64,000 nt of DNA. Source: an uncultured Lachnospiraceae bacterium. GTDB taxonomy: Bacteria; Bacillota; Clostridia; Lachnospirales; Lachnospiraceae. The position numbers were made by a program, and so were the translations under genes. The DNA lies in contig CAMNXA010000010.1 of assembly GCA_946566685.1 (NCBI GenBank), positions 1 through 64,000 of the forward strand, in the 5' to 3' direction. The notes beneath the pieces are model-generated. The model was given only the letters and a program-made list of their open reading frames with translations. It searched no databases and was not told where the DNA came from. Position 1 is the first letter of the stretch. Each line of letters opens with the position of its first letter. Of this stretch, positions 1 to 6,763 are shown one piece after another.

Positions 1-1
1 C

Positions 2-619
2 GAATATGAATATCAGATCAAAGCAATACATAGGAAACATGTCCAAAGCAAAGAGTACAGACATTACCGCGAAAAGAAAAGCAGGATGAAAGAAAGTGAT
101 TTTCTTCTTCCGATCATAACGGTCGTGTTGTATTTGGGAGAAGAAAGCTGGACAGGCAGGAATACACTTTTGCAGATGTTTCATAAGGCCGTCAGGGCGG
201 ACAAAATTTCTGGAGAATATATAAGAGAATATGGATTTCCATTGGTGGAGGTACATAAGGTAAGGCCGGATGACTACCAAACGGATTTACGGGAATTTTT
301 TCAGGCAATGCATTGCAGGGGAGATAGAAAACGCATGATGCAGTTATTACAAACAGAGCGTTTTCAAAACCTGTCAGATGAAACAGAGCAGGCCATAGCA
401 GTGCATCTGTATATGAAAGGACTGGCGGAGAAGATGGAAAAGGAGGGGATGTCCATGTGCAAGGCAATCCGGGAGTGGATGGAAGAAGAGAGAAAAGAGG
501 GAAAAAGAGAAGAAAAGATTCACATTATCAGGAGAATGATAGAGGAGGGACTGGACGAACAGTTTATACGGAAGATAACGCAATGTACAAAGACGGAGTT
601 TGCGTCTGCAGGAAAGTAA
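2..619 (+). CDS. Rpn-family nuclease-like protein (5' end outside window)
   Basis: The frame is open from base 2, so the gene starts before the window; 205 codons are visible. The product is very similar by eye to the C-terminal two thirds of the protein at 3997-4926, so the missing part should hold the catalytic core. Visible parts are the ITVVLYLGEE block with a following WTGRNTLLQMF, typical of the Rpn (recombination-promoting nuclease, 'putative transposase') family of Clostridia; a helical region; a Lys/Glu-rich stretch; and a tail ending EEGLDEQFIRKIT. The Lys/Glu tract is about nine residues shorter than in the later copy. Rpn proteins are PD-(D/E)XK-type DNases linked to recombination. 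Whether this copy is active cannot be seen. A strong terminator follows. Confidence 0.8.
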   Translation, partial: EYEYQIKAIHRKHVQSKEYRHYREKKSRMKESDFLLPIITVVLYLGEESWTGRNTLLQMFHKAVRADKISGEYIREYGFPLVEVHKVRPDDYQTDLREFFQAMHCRGDRKRMMQLLQTERFQNLSDETEQAIAVHLYMKGLAEKMEKEGMSMCKAIREWMEEERKEGKREEKIHIIRRMIEEGLDEQFIRKITQCTKTEFASAGK

Positions 620-648
620 GATAAAAGATTATAAATAATGATTTAAAA

Positions 649-696
649 AACTCTCAATGTAAGGTATGTAATTGTCTTATGTTGGGAGTTTTTATT
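649..696 (+). terminator. Rho-independent terminator of the first Rpn gene
   Basis: Arms at 649-663 and 676-690 pair over 15 bp, allowing a few G-U pairs, around a 12-base loop, followed by TTTATTAT. The same structure follows the duplicate gene near 4960. Confidence 0.85.
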
Positions 697-761
697 ATGA
701 GCATACGATATGATCTATTTAATGTATATGACATATCGACTAAGTGGAGGAGAGGAAGAAA

Positions 762-1709
762 ATGAATCAAAAAAGAGTATTAGTAACAGGCGGAGCTGGC
801 TTTATCGGTTCCCATCTATGCGAGAAATTGTTAGAACAGGGGCACGATGTTGTTTGTTTGGACAACCTTTTTACAGGGCAGAAAGATAATATTCGGCATT
901 TGATGAATAATCCATATTTTGAGTTCGTGCGGCAGGATGTTTTAGAAGACATTTATATAGAATGTGACCAAATCTATAATCTTGCTTGCCCGGCAAGTCC
1001 GATTCATTATCAGTATGATCCAATCAAAACTGGAAAGACAAGCGTGATGGGAGCCTTACATACACTTGGATTGGCCAAGCGCTGTCATGCCAGGATAGTA
1101 CAGGCAAGTACCAGTGAAATATATGGGGATCCGGAAGTTCATCCACAGCCAGAAAGTTATCGTGGGTGTGTTAATCCCAATGGTATGCGTTCCTGTTATG
1201 ATGAAGGCAAGCGGATGGCAGAAACATTATTTTTTGATTATCATAGACAACATGGAGTTGATATTAAGGTTATCCGTATTTTTAACACCTATGGTCCCAG
1301 GATGCGTTCAGACGATGGGCGGGTGGTATCAAACTTTATTGTGCAGGCCTTGAGCGGTAAAGATATTACTATCTATGGTAATGGGCAACAGACTCGGAGT
1401 TTCTGTTATGTGGATGATCTTGTTGACGGGATGATTCGAATGATGAACAGCCGTGACGGATTTACAGGTCCTGTGAATCTCGGTAATCCGGGGGAATTTA
1501 CGATGTTGCAGTTAGCTGAATTGATTATTCAGATAACGGGTTCCCATTCTCAAATCGTGTATCTTCCACTCCCACAGGACGATCCGACACAGCGGAAGCC
1601 GGTTATTGAGTTGGCTAAGAAAGAACTTGATTGGGAGCCAACAATCCCTTTAGAAGAAGGATTAAAGAAAACAATTGCATATTTTAAGAAAACTCTCAAT
1701 TATGCTTAA
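762..1709 (+). CDS. UDP-glucuronate decarboxylase-like SDR epimerase/dehydratase
   Basis: The 315-residue product is an extended short-chain dehydrogenase of the UDP-glucuronate decarboxylase (UXS) type, which converts UDP-glucuronate to UDP-xylose for cell-surface sugars. The NAD-binding GGAGFIG motif is at residues 10-16, an ASTSEIYG segment is near 116, the catalytic YDEGK is at 146-150, and NTYGPRM and RSFCYVDD follow, all characteristic of UXS rather than of GalE. I chose ATG 762 because GGAGGAGAGG lies just before it; an in-frame GTG at 744 would put the start inside that ribosome-binding site. No other polysaccharide genes are adjacent, so it looks like an isolated or relic sugar-nucleotide gene between Rpn elements. 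A related nucleotide-sugar dehydratase activity is possible. Confidence 0.85.
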   Translation: MNQKRVLVTGGAGFIGSHLCEKLLEQGHDVVCLDNLFTGQKDNIRHLMNNPYFEFVRQDVLEDIYIECDQIYNLACPASPIHYQYDPIKTGKTSVMGALHTLGLAKRCHARIVQASTSEIYGDPEVHPQPESYRGCVNPNGMRSCYDEGKRMAETLFFDYHRQHGVDIKVIRIFNTYGPRMRSDDGRVVSNFIVQALSGKDITIYGNGQQTRSFCYVDDLVDGMIRMMNSRDGFTGPVNLGNPGEFTMLQLAELIIQITGSHSQIVYLPLPQDDPTQRKPVIELAKKELDWEPTIPLEEGLKKTIAYFKKTLNYA

Positions 1710-1727
1710 AATGTTAGGAATGGAAAT

Positions 1728-2146
1728 ATGAGGTTATTCAAGAGTGAGCATAAAAATCATTTTACTCTGGACTATGTATATGCAATGTCATTAAAAGCAA
1801 AATATTTTGCTTCACGGGCCATACATGGTATTTTCCAATGATTATCGGGATGTATATATTCTTACCATATGTGGCGAGCATACTGCATACAATTCCATCA
1901 GATATTCTTTTGCTTTTTATGACATTAGTGTATGGTTACCTGTATATTGTACCCAGTATTAATTTATTCTTAGTGGCGGATGGTTTGCCACAGTTTAGCA
2001 ACCAACTGGATTTAAGTTATTCCGGAAATGTTTATGGATTCTGTCTTTTGCTGGGATAATGTACAAAACGCTGGGAAGCGAATCTGGATAAGGTGCTTAA
2101 GAAAACATTTGGTAATATTGCTGAAAATATTAAATTAAAAAAATGA
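1728..2146 (+). pseudogene. Broken gene for a small membrane protein
   Basis: An ATG at 1728 opens 37 codons (MRLFKSEHKNHF...) to a TGA at 1839-1841. The sequence continues in the -1 frame from 1838 as a hydrophobic protein with two likely membrane helices, stops at TAA 2057-2059, and continues in that same frame with a basic helical tail (KRWEANLDKVLKKTF) to TGA 2144-2146. The joined pieces give a plausible protein of about 138 residues. One frameshift and one nonsense codon make this a decayed gene. I do not recognise the family; its position after the UXS-like gene hints at a cell-envelope role, which is inference. Confidence 0.5.
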
Positions 2147-2231
2147 GAACTCATTCTGTATTGTCTGGATGATATGCAGGATTCCTCATTGCGGAAAGTC
2201 TTTATTTATGTACAAAGAAAAATAAAAACAC

Positions 2232-2260
2232 TTGCACAGATATGATTCATATGATATATT
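2232..2260 (+). promoter_or_regulatory. Possible SigA promoter for the second Rpn gene
   Basis: TTGCAC at 2232-2237, a 17-base spacer and TATATT at 2255-2260. It sits about 220 bases before the start of the Rpn gene at 2479, leaving a long AT-rich leader in which I see no other gene. Confidence 0.4.
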
Positions 2261-2478
2261 TTATCTATAATAATCGCTTTACAGAACGTAATTGTTCTAA
2301 AGAGCATATTACATCAGGGGTCTGTTAATAGGATAATGATCCCTTGTCACGCACAATCCATTCAAGGAATTTCAAGTGCGTAACTCAGGCTTTTCGCCGA
2401 ACAATTTCAACACATTTATTTAGGTACAGGCGAAGAGCAGCATATGTTTTCTCTCCTGTACAGACAAAGGAGGAGAAC

Positions 2479-3606
2479 ATGAAATACAAAGAAAATCAGA
2501 ACGAGTCTGCTATTTATCAGGAGGCGGATGTCAGCAGCAAGAGCATTTTTGGCAATCACACATTATGTGCGCAATTTTTACGGGATTATTCTGGCTTGCC
2601 GATACTTGCCAATGTGCAGCCGGAAGATATCGAGGATGTCTCGGAACGGTATCACTTATTCCGAGAAGTGGAACTGCAGGCGGACACCGTAAAGAAGGTG
2701 CGGCTGAGGGATCAAACAGGCGGCAAATTGCAGGATATCTATGTTATCTCGCTTATTGAGCATAAAAGTGAAGTCGACTATGATGTGACCATGCAGATAC
2801 TAAAATATATGATCTGTATCTGGGAGAATTATGTGAGGGAACTGGAAGAAACATCTACGGCAGAACTGGATGGGACACCAAAACAGCACAGGAAGATAAA
2901 TAAGCGCAAAGACTTCCGTTATCCGCCAATCTATCCGATTGTATACTATGAAGGTGCAGGAGAATGGACAGCGGCCCGGTATCTGAAGGATAGGATTCTG
3001 TTGGGGGATTTGTTTGGAGCCTACATACCGGATTTTACCTATAAGCTGGTAAGAACGAGAGGGTATTCTAATGAAGAGTTATTGTCGAGGGAAGACGCGA
3101 TTTCCCTGTTGATGTTACTCAATAAGATTCAGCAGGCGGCAGATTTTCAGGAAATATCTAAGATACCAATGACGCATCTGAACGAAATCTTACAGGATGC
3201 ATCATTAGATGTAGTGGAGATCATTCTCTCTGCGGTGAGGAGCCTGTGCCGGAGATTGAACCTGACGACAGATGAGATGACAGATCTATTAGAGAAGATA
3301 AGAGGTGGCAACATGGGATATTTATGGGAGAACATGGAGAAGATGGATATTCAGTTAGAGCGCCGCAACACAGCAGAGCAGAGGCAGAGGGCAGAAGAGG
3401 CAGAAAAGAAAGCAGAAAGAGCAGAACAGAAAGCAGAGAGGGCGGAACAGGAGAAATCTAATTTATATCGGATTCTTATTACAACCTGTCGGAAACAGGG
3501 AATGAATCAGGAAGAGGTAAGAAAACAGCTGCAATCCGAGACTGGACTGGAAAAAGGTAAAATAGATGAATTATTGGAAAAGTTCTGGGATTGTGATTGC
3601 TGTTGA
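2479..3606 (+). CDS. Rpn-family recombination-promoting nuclease-like protein
   Basis: This 375-residue protein belongs to a different Rpn subgroup from the genes at 2 and 3997. The core YVISLIEHKSEVDYD, followed by MQILKYM, matches the conserved [LV]IEHxS...D...RxxxYM region of the PD-(D/E)XK-type Rpn/YhgA family, with the Glu and Lys of the E-x-K half-motif present. The YPPIYPIVYYEGAGEW stretch is the second conserved block. The C-terminus (about 290-350) is a charged coiled coil with AE(Q/E)KAERAEQ repeats, then a basic end. ATG 2479 is chosen because AAAGGAGGAGAAC precedes it; the frame is open upstream but without a ribosome-binding site. A DNA-cleaving, recombination-linked role is family knowledge; target and activity here are unknown. 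Confidence 0.8.
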   Translation: MKYKENQNESAIYQEADVSSKSIFGNHTLCAQFLRDYSGLPILANVQPEDIEDVSERYHLFREVELQADTVKKVRLRDQTGGKLQDIYVISLIEHKSEVDYDVTMQILKYMICIWENYVRELEETSTAELDGTPKQHRKINKRKDFRYPPIYPIVYYEGAGEWTAARYLKDRILLGDLFGAYIPDFTYKLVRTRGYSNEELLSREDAISLLMLLNKIQQAADFQEISKIPMTHLNEILQDASLDVVEIILSAVRSLCRRLNLTTDEMTDLLEKIRGGNMGYLWENMEKMDIQLERRNTAEQRQRAEEAEKKAERAEQKAERAEQEKSNLYRILITTCRKQGMNQEEVRKQLQSETGLEKGKIDELLEKFWDCDCC

Positions 3607-3787
3607 CGGGCAGATGCTGCTTTGGAATATTTAGAAGGTAAGACTTTCAAAATAACCTTATCTTTCTCTAATTTTATGGATGTTGAATGCAACCAGTTTT
3701 TCGTATAGGATGCGCCATATGAGATGCCAGCGCTCCCAAGGAATACAACATGTTCGATATAACGTTCTTTTTTGCCTAAAAATCATA

Positions 3788-3816
3788 TTGACATATGTAG
3801 AAATATTCCATATAAT
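3788..3816 (+). promoter_or_regulatory. Perfect-consensus SigA promoter upstream of the third Rpn gene
   Basis: TTGACA at 3788-3793, a spacer of exactly 17, and TATAAT at 3811-3816 match the vegetative consensus at all twelve positions. The start codon is 180 bases downstream, leaving a long leader with two inverted repeats (3879-3896 and 3906-3942). The 3607-3787 stretch shows no gene that I can support. Confidence 0.7.
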
Positions 3817-3905
3817 AAATTCCATATAGAGAATATTTTCTCGGTGAAATGATCAGATTCGTTCCATTCTGGACGACAAATCGGAAATATCCGATTCCGG
3901 CGATA

Positions 3906-3942
3906 TCAGCCATATTTCACAAAATAATTGAAAAATGGCTGA
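3906..3942 (+). repeat. Inverted repeat in the leader of the third Rpn gene
   Basis: TCAGCCAT at 3906-3913 is complementary to ATGGCTGA at 3935-3942 with a 21-base AT-rich loop. A smaller palindrome, AATCGGA/TCCGATT with a 4-base loop, sits at 3879-3896. Both lie between the promoter at 3788 and the start codon, so they could form leader hairpins; no U-tract makes them obvious terminators. Confidence 0.45.
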
Positions 3943-3996
3943 AAGCAGTATCATGAAAGTTATTGTAATGATATGCGGCAGGCCGGAAAGGAGAAC

Positions 3997-4926
3997 ATGG
4001 GAAAACTGGATAGAAAGGACAAACCGTTCTTTTCTAATGCAGAGCGGTTTGCGGAACTTATTAATATTAATCTTTATCAGGGGGACAAGGTTCTTGTTCC
4101 GGAAGACCTTACGCTTTTGCGGAGAAGATATCCTTCACTGGTCGGTGAGTCCGGGGAAAAGGAACGGGATGTGATGATGCTGGATGAGAAACATCATATC
4201 TGTTACGGCTTAGAAATCGAAACGGAGTCTGATTACAGTATGCCGGAGCGGGTATTGGTGTATGATGCCTGTGAATATGAACATCAAATTAGAGCAATAC
4301 ATAAGGAACATATCCGCAGAAAAGATTATAAACATTACCGCGAAAAGAAAAGCAGGATGAAAGAAAGCGATTTCATTCTTCCGGTCATAACAGTGGTGCT
4401 GTATTTGGGAGAAGAAGGTTGGACAGGCAGGAATACACTTTTGCAGATGTTTCATAAAGCTGTCAGGGCAGACAGGCTTTACGAAGCATATATAAAAGGG
4501 TACGATTTTCCATTAATAGAGGTACATAAAGTAGAACCGGAAGACTACCAGACGGATTTACGGGAATTTTTTGAGGCAATGCATTGTAGGGGAGACAGGA
4601 AACGTATGATGCAACTGTTACAGACAGAGCGTTTTCAGAATCTGTCTGATGAAACAGAACAGGCTATAGCGGTGCATCTGTATATGAAAGGACTGATGGA
4701 GAAGATGGAGAAGGAGGGAGCGTCTATGTGTAAGGCGATTAGGGAATGGATGGAGGAAGAGAGAAGAGAGGGGAAAATAGAAGGCGAGAAAGAGGGAAAG
4801 AAAGAGGGAAAAAGAGAAGAAAGGATTCACATTATCAGAAGAATGATAGAAGAGGGACTGGACGAACAGTTCATACGGAAAATAACGCGGTGCACAAAAA
4901 CAGAGTTTGCGGCCGCAGGAAAATGA
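3997..4926 (+). CDS. Rpn-family PD-(D/E)XK nuclease-like protein (paralogue of the first gene)
   Basis: The complete 309-residue form of the gene cut off at the left edge. ATG 3997 follows GGAAAGGAGAAC. The core has RDVMML (candidate Asp) and LEIETESDYSMPERVLVYDA, matching the Rpn-family pattern of an Asp, then an E-x-[QE] pair, then the YxMPxR...YDA block. The ITVVLYLGEE and WTGRNTLLQMF blocks follow. Residues near 265-285 are a Lys/Glu tract with repeated EGK units; the conserved EEGLDEQFIRKIT tail comes last. These genes are often annotated as transposases but show no insertion-sequence ends here. A nuclease role is family inference. Confidence 0.8.
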   Translation: MGKLDRKDKPFFSNAERFAELININLYQGDKVLVPEDLTLLRRRYPSLVGESGEKERDVMMLDEKHHICYGLEIETESDYSMPERVLVYDACEYEHQIRAIHKEHIRRKDYKHYREKKSRMKESDFILPVITVVLYLGEEGWTGRNTLLQMFHKAVRADRLYEAYIKGYDFPLIEVHKVEPEDYQTDLREFFEAMHCRGDRKRMMQLLQTERFQNLSDETEQAIAVHLYMKGLMEKMEKEGASMCKAIREWMEEERREGKIEGEKEGKKEGKREERIHIIRRMIEEGLDEQFIRKITRCTKTEFAAAGK

Positions 4927-5023
4927 ATGAGATAAAAGATTATAAATAGTGATTAAGAGAACTCTCAATGTAAGATATGTAATGGTCTTATGTTGGGAGT
5001 TTTTATTATGAACATACGATATA
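4266..5023 (+). repeat. Direct repeat copy 2 (Rpn gene plus terminator)
   Basis: Second copy of the segment at 2-712. Similarity continues past the stop codon through the terminator and the following ATTATGA-CATACGATAT sequence, showing that a DNA block rather than only a protein family was duplicated. The copies are direct repeats about 4.3 kb apart. Confidence 0.75.
4960..5007 (+). terminator. Rho-independent terminator of the third Rpn gene
   Basis: Arms 4960-4974 and 4987-5001 form a 15-bp stem with G-U pairs, followed by TTTATT. Same structure as at 649-696. Confidence 0.85.
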
Positions 5024-5115
5024 TCATATATTCGGATAACAGGTTCTCATTTCCAAATTGCATGTCTTCCGCTTCCTCGGGATGATTCGGCATATAATCT
5101 TACTGTTAATACTGC

Positions 5116-6075
5116 TCAATTCGATTTATCAGACGGAACTGATACCAATCTGCACAAAAACATAAGAACCGAACATTTTTCGGCAATATAGAAGGCAAGG
5201 TCGCTGTTCAATAAATAGGTTTCCCAATTTGCGACAGCAGTACTCTTAGAGTAGTTCCTGTCAATAAATTCTTTGGACAGCTTAACGATACCCAGCAGAA
5301 GATTGTTCCATTCTATGGGAGTCAATAAAGTTTCTGAGAGTTCCATATCCTGATATGGAGAAAAGATTGACGGATGCAATTCTGAAAAAACATTATCTAT
5401 AATCTGAAATCTAGTAGTGTTGTCCATTCTGCCAGATGTCAACAGCGGTTTGAAAAAATCAAAATAGACAAATTTATTATCCAGATATACTATAAGCTGA
5501 TCAGACAAGGATTCATCTTCCAATATATCCAGTATTTGCTTTATGTCGATGTCTTGTTTCCTGAAATCACAGAGGATATTTAACAGATCGTGATACAGTT
5601 TCTCGATTTCAGCATTGACAGTTACATTTTTCTCTTCGTTTAGCAGACTGCTTACTATGTTGTGCAGATCATGATTGCAATTTTCTTTAAGAAGATTTAT
5701 AGTCTTTTTAGCTTTTGTGATTATAGTTTCGGTAGATTTGGAATGGAAGAATTCTCTGCTCTTTGCAGACTGCTTTTCACTGAGCAGTTCCTGTTCTACA
5801 TACTGGGCTGCGACATCAGTGAGAGAGTAGCATTTTTTGGTTCCGTTTGGGACTGTCAGTATCAAGGGGAGATCTATTTTATTAATTTTTTCAATCATGT
5901 TGCTCAGATTACTTGGTGTTTTGTTTATTTTTTCGCAAAGCGCTTTATGTTGAATACCTGGGGTGTCGGAAATGGTTTTCAGTATTAAAAACCAATCTTT
6001 TGTGAGTCTGGCTTTGATTTTAGCGATCGCATCAGATGTAAGTTGATTATCTGCATTTGTATGATTAATTTCCAT
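5116..6075 (-). CDS. Winged-helix DNA-binding protein, probable regulator of the divergent FRG locus
   Basis: The 319-residue product has an N-terminal winged helix (about residues 18-95): helix, then IQHKALCEKINKTPSNLSNM as the helix-turn-helix, then a wing ending KCYSLTDVAAQYV, in the style of MarR or ArsR folds. The remaining 220 residues are mostly helical with no motif that I recognise and could sense a ligand or partner. The start follows a good ribosome-binding site (AAGGGTGGGAG) and a strong minus-strand promoter at 6111-6139. It is divergent from the 57-codon ORF and the FRG gene, with a dense GTTCA/TGAAC array between, so control of that array is the simplest reading. Base composition is AT-rich compared with the core genes. 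Regulation is inferred, not shown. Confidence 0.65.
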   Translation of the reverse strand: MEINHTNADNQLTSDAIAKIKARLTKDWFLILKTISDTPGIQHKALCEKINKTPSNLSNMIEKINKIDLPLILTVPNGTKKCYSLTDVAAQYVEQELLSEKQSAKSREFFHSKSTETIITKAKKTINLLKENCNHDLHNIVSSLLNEEKNVTVNAEIEKLYHDLLNILCDFRKQDIDIKQILDILEDESLSDQLIVYLDNKFVYFDFFKPLLTSGRMDNTTRFQIIDNVFSELHPSIFSPYQDMELSETLLTPIEWNNLLLGIVKLSKEFIDRNYSKSTAVANWETYLLNSDLAFYIAEKCSVLMFLCRLVSVPSDKSN

Positions 6076-6110
6076 AATTTTGATACTCCCACCCTTATTA
6101 ATATAGTCTG

Positions 6111-6139
6111 ATAATATCAGATAATGAGATGGAATGCAA
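6111..6139 (-). promoter_or_regulatory. SigA promoter of the winged-helix gene
   Basis: Read on the minus strand: TTGCAT (6139-6134), a 17-base spacer, and TATTAT (6116-6111). Transcription would start near 6104, about 29 bases before the start codon. The first GTTCA cluster begins five bases upstream of the -35 box. Confidence 0.65.
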
Positions 6140-6143
6140 GAAA

Positions 6144-6236
6144 GTTCACCATAAGTTCACCGAGATAATGAACATAGTTGTTCACCCAAAAGAGGGAAAG
6201 ATGAACAAATGTGTTCATTGGCGAAAAGATGAACAC
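6144..6236. promoter_or_regulatory. Operator-like array, cluster 1 (seven GTTCA/TGAAC half-sites)
   Basis: GTTCA or its complement TGAAC starts at 6144, 6155, 6169, 6180, 6202, 6213 and 6230. Several intervals are 11 or 22 bases (6144-6155, 6169-6180, 6180-6202, 6202-6213), placing sites on one face of the helix. TGAACA-AATG-TGTTCA at 6202-6217 is a perfect palindrome. The cluster abuts the -35 box of the minus-strand promoter. Confidence 0.65.
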
Positions 6237-6331
6237 ATAGTGCTATTTGAAAAATAAATTCAGGCAAACATTATTTACCTATAAAATATTACGAATTTTT
6301 ATTAAAAAACGATAAAAAGCAGTGGAAATGA

Positions 6332-6360
6332 TTTACAAATCTATAAATATAGTTTATAAT
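6332..6360 (+). promoter_or_regulatory. SigA promoter toward the small ORF and FRG gene
   Basis: TTTACA at 6332-6337, a 17-base spacer and TATAAT at 6355-6360. Transcription would start near 6367, giving a leader of about 205 bases that contains the second half-site cluster. Confidence 0.6.
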
Positions 6361-6435
6361 CCTGTGTAATAAAATTTGTCATTTGGTTTAAAATACGATG
6401 CCAGATGGCGGTTAGCGGCAATATGCGATATTTTT

Positions 6436-6529
6436 GTTCAGAAAGTAAAGTTCACTTGTAAAAGTTCATTACTATTGCCGGCATGTTCACTGATTTTTAA
6501 CAAGTGAATAAGTAAAGTTCATCGTGAAC
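6436..6529. promoter_or_regulatory. Operator-like array, cluster 2 (six GTTCA/TGAAC half-sites)
   Basis: Half-sites start at 6436, 6450, 6464, 6485, 6517 and 6525. The last two form the perfect palindrome GTTCA-TCG-TGAAC (6517-6529), about 40 bases before the small ORF. The cluster lies downstream of the plus-strand promoter at 6332-6360, a position suited to a transcription roadblock, unless another promoter that I could not identify lies closer. Confidence 0.65.
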
Positions 6530-6571
6530 AAAGTATGTTTTGCAGAGTATTAGAGAAAGGAGGAGATAAAG

Positions 6572-6745
6572 TTGAAGCAGTTGGAAAAAAGATATGCTCC
6601 AGGACGGCGCATGAATTCTTTTTTTGTGGACATGCCTTATGTGGAGAATAAAAGGAAGAAGGCATCTGTTGAATCAGGTAATGTTTTAGAATATACATAT
6701 TATATGGATTCGGATGGGAATCTGATCAAAGAAAAATTAAAATAG
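6572..6745 (+). CDS. Small basic protein upstream of the FRG gene
   Basis: A 57-residue ORF starting at TTG 6572, preceded by AAAGGAGGAGATAAAG, one of the strongest ribosome-binding sites in the window, which argues that it is translated. The product is Lys/Arg-rich (MKQLEKRYAPGRR...), with an aromatic middle (LEYTYYMDSDGNL) and a charged end. I do not recognise it. Its stop is 18 bases before the FRG-gene ATG, which has its own GGAGG, so the two are almost certainly cotranscribed. It could be a partner or an inhibitor of the large protein; this is only suggested by position. Confidence 0.6.
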   Translation: MKQLEKRYAPGRRMNSFFVDMPYVENKRKKASVESGNVLEYTYYMDSDGNLIKEKLK

Positions 6746-6763
6746 TCCGGAGGCTTTAAAAAC

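Larger units (their letters stand above)
2..712 (+). repeat. Direct repeat copy 1 (Rpn gene plus terminator)
   Basis: The sequence runs parallel to 4266-5023 through the coding region, the terminator hairpin and roughly 20 bases beyond it, with scattered substitutions and one in-frame indel in the Lys/Glu tract. The left boundary lies outside the window. Confidence 0.8.

Noticed and set aside
762-2146. An exopolysaccharide biosynthesis cluster
   Set aside because: Only one sugar-nucleotide enzyme is intact; no glycosyltransferase, flippase or polymerase gene is recognisable around it.
2-4926. Reading the Rpn genes as complete insertion sequences or a composite transposon
   Set aside because: I could not find terminal inverted repeats or target-site duplications, and the family is nuclease-like rather than a classical DDE transposase.
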